NCBI GenBank assembly: GCA_002711845.1
Contig: PASF01000013.1
Span: forward strand, 62,001 to 126,000
Length of the DNA stretch: 64,000 nt
Reading direction: 5' to 3'
DNA from: Gammaproteobacteria bacterium
GTDB lineage: Bacteria > Pseudomonadota > Gammaproteobacteria > Pseudomonadales > Pseudohongiellaceae
Shown here: positions 18,430 to 26,297 of the stretch, piece after piece
Position numbering within the stretch: the first letter of the stretch is position 1
How the letters are laid out: every line of letters starts with the position of its first letter
Translations under genes and position numbers: made by a program
Notes under the pieces: model-generated
The model's database searches: none
Seen by the model: the letters and a program-made list of their open reading frames with translations, nothing else
What the model was told of the DNA's origin: nothing

Positions 18430-20370
18430 TTATAAACGATTCACTCGGTTTGCTATCAGCTGCTCAACCACGGATGGATCCGCCAGTGTCGTGGTATCCC
18501 CCAGATTGTCCGTTTCATTGGCGGCGATTTTGCGCAGTATCCGGCGCATGATCTTGCCCGACCGGGTCTTGGGTAAACCCGGCGCAAACTGGATGATATC
18601 GGGCCGCGCAAAGGCGCCGATTTCTTCGGCAACAAAACCAATCAGCTCTTTACGCAATGCTTCCGATTCTTCGACGTCCAGCATCAAGGTCACATAAGCG
18701 TACACGGCCTGCCCCTTGATGTCGTGCGGGAAGCCGACAACCGCTGCTTCAGCCACGGCGGGGTGCAGTACCAGTGCGCTTTCTATCTCGGCCGTGCCCA
18801 ACCGGTGGCCGGATACATTGAGCACGTCGTCCACTCGACCGATGATCCAGTAATAACCATCTTCGTCACGGCGGGCGCTGTCACCGGTGAAATAGTAGCC
18901 CGGATAAGCACTGAAATAGGTATCGACGCAGCGCTGGTGGTCACCAAAAACCGTGCGGATCTGACTGGGCCAGCTTTGTGTGATCACCAGATTGCCTTTG
19001 CCAGCACCGGTGATGATATTGCCATCAGCATCCAGCAGTTCGGGTTTGACACCAAAGAACGGCAGCGTTGCCGAGCCTGGTTTTAACGCCGTGACACCGG
19101 CCAGCGGACTGATCATGCTGGCACCGGTTTCGGTTTGCCACCAGGTATCGACTATCGGACAACGTTGTTCCCCGACGGTATTGTAATACCACTCCCAGGC
19201 TTCCGGATTGATGGGTTCACCGACCGAGCCCAGCAGACGCAGCGACCGTCTTGACGTTTTCTGCACCGGTTCGTTGCCCATGCTCATGAGCGCACGCAGT
19301 GCCGTGGGTGCGGTGTAAAAAATGCTGACCTGGTGCTTGTCGATGACACGCCAGAAGCGCGATGCATCCGGATAGGTGGGTACACCTTCGAATACGAGCG
19401 ACGTGGCGCCATTACATAAAGGGCCATAAACGATATAGCTGTGACCGGTCACCCAGCCGACATCAGCCGAGCACCAGAAGACATCCCCTTCATGGTAGTC
19501 AAAGATGTACTTGTGACTGATGGCAGCGCTCAGCAGGTAGCCGGCGGTGGTGTGCAGCACGCCCTTGGGTTTTCCGGTCGACCCGGATGTGTACAGGATA
19601 AACAGCGGATCCTCGGCGTCCATCACCTCTGCTGGGCATTGATCATCAACCTGGTCAATGGCGTCGTGGTACCAGACATCCCGGCCCTCCTGCCAGTCTA
19701 CCGACGCGTCTGTGCGTTTGACCACCACCACGCTGTGCACACCTGGGCAGTGTGTCAGTGCTTTGTCGACATTGTCTTTCAGCGGGATGAGCTTGCCACC
19801 GCGCAGGCCCTGATTGGCCGTAATGACTGACTGGCAATCGGAGTCCTGAATGCGATCCTTGATGGCATCAGGTGAAAAGCCACCAAACACCACTGAATGA
19901 ATAGCGCCGATACGGGCGCAGGCCAGCATGGCATAAACCGCTTCGGGGATCATGGGCATGTAGATACAGACCCGGTCTCCTTTTTCTATGCCCCGTTGTT
20001 TCAGCACATTCGCCAGCCGGCAGACAGCCTGGTGCAGGTCCCGATAGGTGATCAACAGGCTGTCTTCAGGCTCGTCTCCTTCCCAGATCAGTGCGGTCTG
20101 GTCGGCACGCTGGGGCAGGTGGCGATCCACACAGTTCCAGCAGGCATTAAGCTTGGCATCCTTGAACCAGGCGACATCAGCCTTGCTGAAGTCACCACTG
20201 AACACTTTGCTCCAGGGCTGGAAAAACCCCAGGAACTGTTCTGCCTGCTCGCCCCAGAAGGTTTCCGGGTCGCGGATGGATTGCTCATACATGCGCTGGT
20301 AGCCGGCCATGTCAATCAGGCTGTGAGCGGCCTGGTCGGGCCTGACCGGGTATACGTTGGGTTGCGACAT
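18430..20370 (-). CDS. acs: Acetyl-CoA synthetase
   Basis: 646 residues, the typical Acs size. Motifs: [20 protein letters not shown] (AMP-binding P-loop, ~265), [10 protein letters not shown] (~415), [20 protein letters not shown] and [36 protein letters not shown] near the C-terminus carries the Lys that is acetylated in known Acs enzymes. It activates acetate to acetyl-CoA with ATP. The start ATG 20370 has GAGGAG upstream. It lies 24 bases after panC, so it sits at the end of the pcnB-dNK-panBC run, with the thiolase behind it. The short leader also contains a CA-type Hfq/Crc motif. Confidence 0.97.
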   Translation of the reverse strand: MSQPNVYPVRPDQAAHSLIDMAGYQRMYEQSIRDPETFWGEQAEQFLGFFQPWSKVFSGDFSKADVAWFKDAKLNACWNCVDRHLPQRADQTALIWEGDEPEDSLLITYRDLHQAVCRLANVLKQRGIEKGDRVCIYMPMIPEAVYAMLACARIGAIHSVVFGGFSPDAIKDRIQDSDCQSVITANQGLRGGKLIPLKDNVDKALTHCPGVHSVVVVKRTDASVDWQEGRDVWYHDAIDQVDDQCPAEVMDAEDPLFILYTSGSTGKPKGVLHTTAGYLLSAAISHKYIFDYHEGDVFWCSADVGWVTGHSYIVYGPLCNGATSLVFEGVPTYPDASRFWRVIDKHQVSIFYTAPTALRALMSMGNEPVQKTSRRSLRLLGSVGEPINPEAWEWYYNTVGEQRCPIVDTWWQTETGASMISPLAGVTALKPGSATLPFFGVKPELLDADGNIITGAGKGNLVITQSWPSQIRTVFGDHQRCVDTYFSAYPGYYFTGDSARRDEDGYYWIIGRVDDVLNVSGHRLGTAEIESALVLHPAVAEAAVVGFPHDIKGQAVYAYVTLMLDVEESEALRKELIGFVAEEIGAFARPDIIQFAPGLPKTRSGKIMRRILRKIAANETDNLGDTTTLADPSVVEQLIANRVNRL

Positions 20371-20391
20371 GATGCTCTCCTCTGGAAGCGC

Positions 20392-20399
20392 TTTTTATT
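20392..20399 (-). promoter_or_regulatory. CA-type (Hfq/Crc) motif in the acs leader
   Basis: On the minus strand the sequence reads ACAATAAAAAGCG, containing AATAAAAA, which fits the AANAANAA pattern bound by Hfq/Crc in Pseudomonas. It lies ~22-29 bases before the acs ATG, just upstream of the GAGGAG site, and overlaps the panC stop codon. Confidence 0.45.
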
Positions 20400-21249
20400 G
20401 TGGCAAAATGATTTCAATATTGTCGATCAGTCGGGTGGCGCCGACAAAGCCTGCGGCCAGGATGACCAGCCGTTGATCCGCTGGTGTGGCGGGTACCAGA
20501 CTGTCAGCCTGGCAAATATTGAAATAGTCGGCCTGGATGCCGTTGGCCGTGAAAATCTGCAATGCGTGCTGCTCGAGTACACGATAATCCCGCTCACCCT
20601 CGGTAATGCGTTTTGCCACATCAGTGAGGGTACGGATCAAGCACAGTGCCGTGTGTTTTTCTGAGTCGTTCAGGTAGCCGTTGCGGGAACTGAGCGCGAG
20701 ACCCTGACGGTCACGTTCGGTGGCTACGCCCACAATCTCAATGTCAAAACCCAGATCCGAGGTCATTTTCCGGATGACCTGGAGTTGCTGGTAGTCCTTT
20801 TTGCCAAACACCGCGACATCCGGCCCGACGATATTGAACAGCTTGCTGACGACAGTGGCGACACCGTCGAAGTGACCGGGGCGGCTGGCCCCGCAGTGCC
20901 GCTCTGAAATGCCCGGAACACTGACGACAGTATGTTGCTCAAGGCCTTCGGGGTAAATCTCACTGACCGGCGGTGCGAACAGGCAATGGCAGCCGGCTGC
21001 AGTCAGTTTGTCGATATCTGCGTCCGGCGTACGTGGATATTTGTCCAGATCCTCATGTGCACCAAACTGCATGGGATTGACAAAAATGGTACTGACAACA
21101 AAGTCGGCCTGGGCGCCAGCGGTTTCCACCAACCGGATATGTCCGCGATGCAGGTTGCCCATGGTGGGCACCACGGCGATGCGCCTGCCCCCTCGGCGTA
21201 CCTCGGCAAGTGTCGACCTGAGTTCGTTGACATGATGAATGATCTGCAT
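20395..21249 (-). CDS. panC: Pantothenate synthetase
   Basis: 284 residues. It joins pantoate and beta-alanine using ATP, the last step of pantothenate synthesis. PTMGNLHRGHIRLVETA contains the nucleotidyltransferase HxGH motif, VAVFGKKDYQQLQVIRKM the catalytic Lys region, and LALSSRNGYL the KMSKS-equivalent loop. The length is normal. It follows panB by 17 bases and is clearly co-transcribed with it. Confidence 0.96.
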   Translation of the reverse strand: MQIIHHVNELRSTLAEVRRGGRRIAVVPTMGNLHRGHIRLVETAGAQADFVVSTIFVNPMQFGAHEDLDKYPRTPDADIDKLTAAGCHCLFAPPVSEIYPEGLEQHTVVSVPGISERHCGASRPGHFDGVATVVSKLFNIVGPDVAVFGKKDYQQLQVIRKMTSDLGFDIEIVGVATERDRQGLALSSRNGYLNDSEKHTALCLIRTLTDVAKRITEGERDYRVLEQHALQIFTANGIQADYFNICQADSLVPATPADQRLVILAAGFVGATRLIDNIEIILPQ

Positions 21250-21266
21250 ATCAGCGTCCCGAATGT

Positions 21267-22079
21267 TCAGTCAAAACTATGTTCTGCTGCCGGAAACACG
21301 CCAGTCTTGACGGCATCGGCATAGGCTCTGATGGCGCCGGCGATCCCGTGGTCTGACTCGGCGAGGAAGTTTTTCACGAATTTGGGGCGAATCGGGGAGA
21401 TGCCCAGCAGGTCATGCAGCACCAGTACCTGACCAGTCGTGTGAGGACCGGCACCAATGCCGATAACCGGAATCTCCAGGGCGTCGGTAATTCGTTTGGC
21501 CAATGCCGTAGGGACACATTCCAGCAACAGAATGCTGGCACCGGCCTCCTGCAGCTGGATGGCTTCCCTGACCATGTTCTCGGCCTGCACGGGGTCGCGG
21601 CCCTGCACCAGATAACCGCCGATACGATTGATCGATTGGGGCGTCAGGCCCATATGCACACACACTGGAATGCCGCGCTCGGCGAGCAGACGGGTGGAGC
21701 TGGCAAGCCAGGCACCGCCTTCCAGCTTGACCATTTCCGCGCCGGCACGCATCAGCGCCGCCGCATTTTCCAGGGTCTCGGTTTCCGATGAATAACTCAT
21801 GAACGGCATGTCAGCCATCAGGAAGGCGGTGCTGTTGCCGCGCTTGACGCACTGCACATGATAAACCATATCCGCCATGGTGACCGGTAGGGTATTGTCA
21901 TGGCCCTGCAAGACCATGCCCAGAGAGTCGCCCACGAGTATGACTTCGACGCCGCCGTCATTGAGCAGGCCGGCAAAGCAGGCATCGTATGCCGTCAGAC
22001 AGGCAAATTTGCGCCCGTCGGCACGAATTTTGTTCAGGGTGCTCAGGGTTATGTGTTTTTGCGCAGATTGTGTGCTCAT
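21267..22079 (-). CDS. panB: 3-methyl-2-oxobutanoate hydroxymethyltransferase
   Basis: 270 residues. It transfers a hydroxymethyl group to ketoisovalerate to make ketopantoate. [20 protein letters not shown] holds the Mg-binding Asp and the substrate loop; [18 protein letters not shown] and [20 protein letters not shown] are the other hallmark segments. It is followed by panC; the gap to the upstream deoxynucleoside kinase is 43 bases. Confidence 0.96.
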   Translation of the reverse strand: MSTQSAQKHITLSTLNKIRADGRKFACLTAYDACFAGLLNDGGVEVILVGDSLGMVLQGHDNTLPVTMADMVYHVQCVKRGNSTAFLMADMPFMSYSSETETLENAAALMRAGAEMVKLEGGAWLASSTRLLAERGIPVCVHMGLTPQSINRIGGYLVQGRDPVQAENMVREAIQLQEAGASILLLECVPTALAKRITDALEIPVIGIGAGPHTTGQVLVLHDLLGISPIRPKFVKNFLAESDHGIAGAIRAYADAVKTGVFPAAEHSFD

Positions 22080-22122
22080 GCGATGCCGCCTCCTGAGTGT
22101 CAGCTTAGCGTGACCGTCGTCG

Positions 22123-22770
22123 TCACAGCAAGGTCGGTTTGGGGTTGAAGTAGTGCGTTCCCTGAGGGGCTGTCATGATCTGGCTGACCAGTTGCTGGTA
22201 GTCCTCGTCATGGCTTATGAGATCCAGGTCGGTGCTGTTGACGATCAGCAATGGAGAACGGTCGTAGTAATGGAAAAACGACGTGTATGCCTCGTTTAGG
22301 CGGCTCAGGTAGTCGGCCTCTATGGTTTGTTCGGCAGCGATGCCACGCTTCTGGATGCGCTGCAACAATACCTGCGTTGGCGCCTGCAGATAAATGACCA
22401 GCTCCGGCACGGGCGCATCAATGGTCAGGTGCTGATAGACGTTCTGGTACAGCAGGAATTCGTCCGGGTCCAGATTCTGGCGGGCAAACAGCATATCCTT
22501 GTCGATCAGAAAATCAGCGACCCGAACCGGCTCAAACAGGTCATCCTGCTTCAGATCCTGCAGTTGTTGCGCGCGCTGAAAAAGGAAAAACAGCTGTGTT
22601 GCCAGCGCGTGCTGTTTGGGGTTGCGGTAGAAACGTTCGAGAAACGGATTGTCTTCGGGCTTCTCGAGCACAATGTCGTAATTGAAGGTTTCTGCCAGGC
22701 GTTTGGCAAGGCTGGTTTTGCCGACGCCGATCGGGCCTTCAACTGCGATGTAGTGTGGTATGCGGGCCAT
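22123..22770 (-). CDS. Deoxynucleoside kinase family protein
   Basis: 215 residues. A P-loop [16 protein letters not shown] lies at ~12-27, a lid/Arg region around [11 protein letters not shown] follows, and [14 protein letters not shown] matches the deoxyadenosine/deoxyguanosine kinase family. It phosphorylates deoxynucleosides (or related small nucleosides). The start codon overlaps the pcnB stop (TGATG), so translation is coupled. In related genomes folK lies between pcnB and this gene; here it is absent. Exact substrate preference is not readable. Confidence 0.88.
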   Translation of the reverse strand: MARIPHYIAVEGPIGVGKTSLAKRLAETFNYDIVLEKPEDNPFLERFYRNPKQHALATQLFFLFQRAQQLQDLKQDDLFEPVRVADFLIDKDMLFARQNLDPDEFLLYQNVYQHLTIDAPVPELVIYLQAPTQVLLQRIQKRGIAAEQTIEADYLSRLNEAYTSFFHYYDRSPLLIVNSTDLDLISHDEDYQQLVSQIMTAPQGTHYFNPKPTLL

Positions 22771-24332
22771 CAGTCGGCTGACTCCGGTTTGCGTGGTTTG
22801 CGCCGGCGCTTACGCGGCGCTTTGGTACCCTGCAAGGCATCAATCATGGCGTTCTGCGCGCCGGCATCTACCTGTTGAAAACGCGTCCACCAGTCACCCA
22901 GACCGTTCAGCTGTTCACCCGCTGCCTCGCGCAACAACAGGAAGTCATAGGCAGCGCGAAAGCGGGGGTGGGTGAAGGCAATTTCAACACTGCGCCGGTT
23001 TCGCGGACTCAGACGTAATTGCAGTTCCCATATTTCCCGCATCATGGCGGTGAAGCGCTTGGGTATGGCGGTGTATTTTAATTGTTCAACAATGACATCG
23101 CCAGCGCATTCCTGCAGCGCGCCCAACGTCGGTGCCCGATTGCCGCTACTCTGACGCAGTGCGTCCTGCAGCGGCGGCCATAGCAGTGCCGCGTACATAA
23201 ATGCTGGCGTCACCGACTTGCCTTCGGCCAGGCGATTGTCAGTGTTGCGCAATGCCAGGGTCAGCAATTTGCCCTCGATGGCTTTGCTGACGGCATCGTT
23301 GTTGTCATCGTGCAGACAAGCCAGGGTTGGCCGGAACAGGTAGTCTGCGACCTTGTAACGGCGCAACAGGTCGAAGGTTTTCTCGGCACTGCCATTGGTA
23401 AACAGTTTGACGGTTTCATCGAACAGTCGGGCAGAAGATATCGATTCCAGCAGGTCGGCCAGCCTGGGGATAGGCTCTTCGGTGTTTTTCTCGATACCAA
23501 AGTCGAGCTTGGCGGCCAGGCGGATGGCACGCAGAATTCGAACCGGGTCTTCGCGATAGCGGGTTTCCGGATCGCCGATCATGCGAATCAGTCGCTGTTC
23601 GATATCGGGCAGACCGTTGACAAAGTCCAGCATCATGAACTGGTTGGTGGTGTAGTACAGGGCATTGACAGTGAAGTCGCGGCGAACCGCGTCCTCAGCG
23701 ATATTGCCGTAGACATTGTCGCGCAGGATCATACCGGTGCTGGAATGGGCGGAATCAAGATGCTTGATGTGCTTGCGTGATTCGCCTTCAGTGACTTCGG
23801 TTTCAATTTCGTGGTGGGCACGGAAAGTTGTGACTTCGATAACCTCGCGGCCGTAGCGAACATGCACGATCTTGAAGCGACGGCCGATGACGCGAGAGTT
23901 ACGGAACAGCTCACGGACTTCTTCGGGTGTTGCGTTGGTGGAAATGTCAAAATCCTTTGGGTGCCCGCCCAATAAAAGATCGCGGACGCCACCGCCGACC
24001 AGAAAGGCCTGAAAGCCGGCATCATTGAGTCGGTAAAGAACTTTCAGCGCGCTGGGTGAGATATCCTTGCGCGATATATTGTGCTGCTCCCGAGGGACAA
24101 CGGTGACCTTGGTGACGTCGATATCCAGATTGAGTTTACGCAGGTCATCAAGAGGATCCGATGTTTTCTGGTGGCGGCGCGGCGGCTGCGCCGACTGACG
24201 CGTGCTGCGTTGGCCGCGTGATGATTTGTTGCCTGGGCCGTCAGCAGGTTTGGCGGGTGCGTCTGGCCTGGTGGTGTCAGCGTCAACCTTGCTGGTTTTA
24301 CCAAAAAGCAGTCGAGTAAGCTTTTTTAACAT
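22770..24332 (-). CDS. pcnB: Poly(A) polymerase I
   Basis: 520 residues. The nucleotidyltransferase core contains FLVGGGVRDLLLGGHPKDFD followed by DIST (catalytic Asp pair) at ~115-140. Next come RRFKIVHVRYGREVIEV and DPVRILRAIRLAAKLDF, the tRNA-nucleotidyltransferase/PcnB RNA-binding region. A long basic tail (GTKAPRKRRRKPRKPESAD) is typical of PcnB and argues against a CCA-adding enzyme. The N-terminal ~75 residues are basic and low-complexity. It adds poly(A) tails that promote RNA decay. The leader lies directly behind the crcZ region, as in Pseudomonas. Confidence 0.94.
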   Translation of the reverse strand: MLKKLTRLLFGKTSKVDADTTRPDAPAKPADGPGNKSSRGQRSTRQSAQPPRRHQKTSDPLDDLRKLNLDIDVTKVTVVPREQHNISRKDISPSALKVLYRLNDAGFQAFLVGGGVRDLLLGGHPKDFDISTNATPEEVRELFRNSRVIGRRFKIVHVRYGREVIEVTTFRAHHEIETEVTEGESRKHIKHLDSAHSSTGMILRDNVYGNIAEDAVRRDFTVNALYYTTNQFMMLDFVNGLPDIEQRLIRMIGDPETRYREDPVRILRAIRLAAKLDFGIEKNTEEPIPRLADLLESISSARLFDETVKLFTNGSAEKTFDLLRRYKVADYLFRPTLACLHDDNNDAVSKAIEGKLLTLALRNTDNRLAEGKSVTPAFMYAALLWPPLQDALRQSSGNRAPTLGALQECAGDVIVEQLKYTAIPKRFTAMMREIWELQLRLSPRNRRSVEIAFTHPRFRAAYDFLLLREAAGEQLNGLGDWWTRFQQVDAGAQNAMIDALQGTKAPRKRRRKPRKPESAD

Positions 24333-24370
24333 CAGATATGTTGTATCCGTTCACATAGCATTCGGCACCG

Positions 24371-24385
24371 TTGTCGAGTCGACAA
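24371..24385. repeat. Perfect palindrome in the pcnB leader
   Basis: TTGTCGA-G-TCGACAA lies about 40 bases before the pcnB start. It could be a protein-binding site or a small hairpin in the leader RNA; no T run follows it. Confidence 0.35.
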
Positions 24386-24420
24386 TGGCATAAAGACCCA
24401 TAATACACTGAAGTGCTGGC

Positions 24421-24450
24421 GCTTTGCAGAGATTTGCAGGGATTTGCAGG
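24421..24450. repeat. Three tandem 10-base repeats before pcnB
   Basis: Plus strand GCTTTGCAGA, GATTTGCAGG, GATTTGCAGG (on the transcript side, CCTGCAAAT-type units). They lie between the G-run hairpin at the end of the crcZ region and the pcnB leader. The ten-base period places each copy on the same DNA face. Function unknown. Confidence 0.5.
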
Positions 24451-24462
24451 GAGAAATGCTCT

Positions 24463-24708
24463 GGGGGGTGACTCGACCCCCCCGCAAGGAAGGTATTTGA
24501 TTATTTTTATTATTATTTCTTTTTGTTCTTGTTCAGGGGGCACCAAATTTAATGCCTGAGTTCTAAACAGTACCCGTAGCCGTCAGCAACTTGCTGATCC
24601 ATGTCTACTTGCCCGTTTTGATTATTTTTATTGTTTTTCTGCACCCATATACATGCGATTTTTATTGTTATATAGCGTTATTGTTATTGTCTGTTTTTAT
24701 TCTTATTA
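24463..24708 (-). ncRNA. crcZ: CrcZ-like small RNA (Hfq/Crc-sequestering)
   Basis: The RNA is transcribed leftward from a sigma-54 promoter between cbrB and pcnB, the exact Pseudomonas crcZ location. The minus strand contains five A-rich clusters of the AANAANAA type: plus coordinates 24692-24707 (AATAAGAATAAAAACA), 24676-24690 (ACAATAACAATAACG), 24656-24669 (AACAATAAAAATCG), 24616-24638 (core AACAATAAAAATAATC) and 24496-24533 (AACAAGAACAAAAAG then AATAATAATAAAAATAATC). In Pseudomonas such motifs bind Hfq with Crc and relieve catabolite repression. The 3' end is uncertain: a GGGGGGT/ACCCCCC hairpin at 24463-24482 is the nearest candidate but lacks a U tract, and the RNA may run further toward pcnB. 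No long ORF competes. Confidence 0.85.
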
Positions 24709-24718
24709 CGCGATATAG

Positions 24719-24734
24719 AGCAGGAAGCGTGCCA
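24719..24734 (-). promoter_or_regulatory. Sigma-54 promoter of crcZ
   Basis: On the minus strand TGGCACG-CTTC-CTGCT matches the -24/-12 consensus TGGCACG-N4-TTGCW at every defined position except one (C for the first T of the -12 box). The spacing between GG and GC is exact. The predicted start is about position 24708. Sigma-54 (rpoN) and the activator CbrB are both encoded in this window. Confidence 0.85.
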
Positions 24735-24787
24735 GGAATATAAAGTTCAATAAAAACAGCAGGATGTGTTTTTCGAAGTGACTCTGA

Positions 24788-24803
24788 TGTGACTGAGGTC
24801 ACA
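24788..24803. promoter_or_regulatory. CRP/Vfr-type palindrome upstream of crcZ
   Basis: TGTGA-CTGAGG-TCACA is a perfect match to the CRP/Vfr core TGTGA-N6-TCACA. It is centred about 87 bases upstream of the predicted crcZ start, between the sigma-54 promoter and the putative CbrB half-sites. Confidence 0.55.
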
Positions 24804-24808
24804 CAAAG

Positions 24809-24855
24809 TGTTACCAAAACACTCTTGTGCTGTGTGTAGATGGGTATCGGTAACA
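24809..24855. promoter_or_regulatory. Putative CbrB upstream activator half-sites
   Basis: TGTTACC (24809-24815) and GGTAACA (24849-24855) are exact inverted copies, about 100-147 bases upstream of the predicted crcZ start, a normal distance for a sigma-54 enhancer. As I recall, the CbrB site is TGTTAC-N14-GTAACA; here the half-sites are 35 bases apart, two helical turns more than 14. They overlap the region just after the cbrB stop codon. Confidence 0.5.
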
Positions 24856-24862
24856 GTTTGTC

Positions 24863-26266
24863 TCAGGCTTGTTTCTTTTTGCGGGGCAGGCCAAAACGCT
24901 GGCGTCGCTCCCACAGACATTTGCGGCTGATGCCCAGTTTTTTGGCCAGTTGCGTTTCATTCATCTGGTCCTGGTGCTCGAGGACAAATTTCTGGAAATA
25001 GTCTTCCAGTGACAATTCCTCGGCGGCGTCACCGTCATCACCGTCGCCCGGACTTTCCAGGTTGCGCTCAAGCAGTGAGCGAATGGTACGCTTGCTGCCA
25101 CTCAGATCGATGGCCAGCAACTCGGTGCCAATGTCTTCGTCCTCTGCCAATACCACTGCCCGCTCAATGGCATTTTCCAGTTCCCGGACGTTGCCGGGCC
25201 AGGGGTAAGTGGAGATAGCCTGCGTGGCTTCCTCGGTAAAGCGCAGCATGGGCGATTTCAGGCGTTTACAGGTTCGCGACAGGATGGCATCGGCCAGTTC
25301 CAGAATGTCATTGCCACGCTCTTTCAGCGGTGGCAGCAGTAGCGTCATGACATTGATCCGGTAATACAGGTCTTCACGGAAATCGCCATCAATTACCAGC
25401 TGCTTGAGGTCCCGGTGGGTAGCAACGACCAGGCGCACATCCACCTTGCGTGATTGCACTGAACCGACTTTGCGTATCTCGCTCTCCTGCAGGACCCTCA
25501 GCAGCCGTGCCTGGGCCTCCAGCGGCAACTCACCGATCTCATCCAGAAACAGGGTGCTGCCGCTGGCAGCTTCCACCAGGCCGGTACGGTTGGCTGTGGC
25601 GCCAGTAAAGGCACCTTTTTCATGTCCGAACAGTTCGGATTCAATCAGGTTTTCCGGAATGGCTGCACAGTTGACGGAAATCATTTCGGATTCGCGTCGG
25701 TCGCTCAAGCGATGAATGGCGCGGGCCACCAGCTCTTTGCCAGTGCCTGATTCGCCGTTGATGAGGACGGTAGAGCTGGTCAGGGCGACTTTGCGGATGC
25801 GGCGGAACAGTTCCATCATCTGCGGGCAACTGCCGATCATGCCGGGTACGGGAGGCTCGGGTGGTGGTTCCAGGGATTTTGCTGCCGGTTGCCGGCTGGC
25901 ATTTTCCTTGATGATGCGGGCGACCGCCTGCAGCATTTCTTCATGTTCAAAGGGTTTGGGAATATAGTCAACCGCGCCCATTTTCATGGAGTCGATGGCC
26001 GAGCGCAGACTGGAGTAACTGGTCATGATCAGCACGGGCGTCCGGGTTGCCTTGATCAGGTCAGTGCCCGGTGCCCCTGGCAGTCGCAGGTCGCTGATAA
26101 CGATATCAAACTGTTTGTCACCCAGTTGTTCAATCGCCTCTTTGACGGAGCCGGCTTCGCTGACGTCGTACTCGTGGCGCTCCAGCAGCCGGCGAAGTGC
26201 GGTGCGGATTACCTGTTCATCCTCTACAACCAGAACTTTGTGCTGTGCAGTCATGTGTGTACTCAT
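24863..26266 (-). CDS. cbrB: Sigma-54-dependent response regulator CbrB
   Basis: 467 residues in NtrC order. Receiver domain (~8-125) with DIVISDLRLPG carrying the phospho-Asp and DYIPKPFEHEEM the conserved Lys. AAA+ domain (~145-370) with GESGTGKELVARAIH (Walker A), EKGAFTGAT (sigma-54 contact loop) and LFLDEIGELPLEAQARLLRV. C-terminal Fis-type helix-turn-helix (NETQLAKKLGISRKCLWERR). It activates sigma-54 promoters; by synteny and family the main target is crcZ just downstream. It follows cbrA by 31 bases. Met5 is an alternative start. Confidence 0.93.
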   Translation of the reverse strand: MSTHMTAQHKVLVVEDEQVIRTALRRLLERHEYDVSEAGSVKEAIEQLGDKQFDIVISDLRLPGAPGTDLIKATRTPVLIMTSYSSLRSAIDSMKMGAVDYIPKPFEHEEMLQAVARIIKENASRQPAAKSLEPPPEPPVPGMIGSCPQMMELFRRIRKVALTSSTVLINGESGTGKELVARAIHRLSDRRESEMISVNCAAIPENLIESELFGHEKGAFTGATANRTGLVEAASGSTLFLDEIGELPLEAQARLLRVLQESEIRKVGSVQSRKVDVRLVVATHRDLKQLVIDGDFREDLYYRINVMTLLLPPLKERGNDILELADAILSRTCKRLKSPMLRFTEEATQAISTYPWPGNVRELENAIERAVVLAEDEDIGTELLAIDLSGSKRTIRSLLERNLESPGDGDDGDAAEELSLEDYFQKFVLEHQDQMNETQLAKKLGISRKCLWERRQRFGLPRKKKQA

Positions 26267-26297
26267 TTAACGCAGGCCAAAATGTTTCAGTCAGCCT

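Noticed and set aside
24463-24482. GGGGGGT/ACCCCCC hairpin as the certain crcZ terminator
   Set aside because: No U tract follows it on the minus strand, so it is only a candidate 3' boundary.
24298-24546. 82-residue minus-strand ORF between crcZ and pcnB
   Set aside because: It overlaps the crcZ 3' part and the pcnB start, its composition is unlike a protein, and the G-run hairpin lies in its middle.
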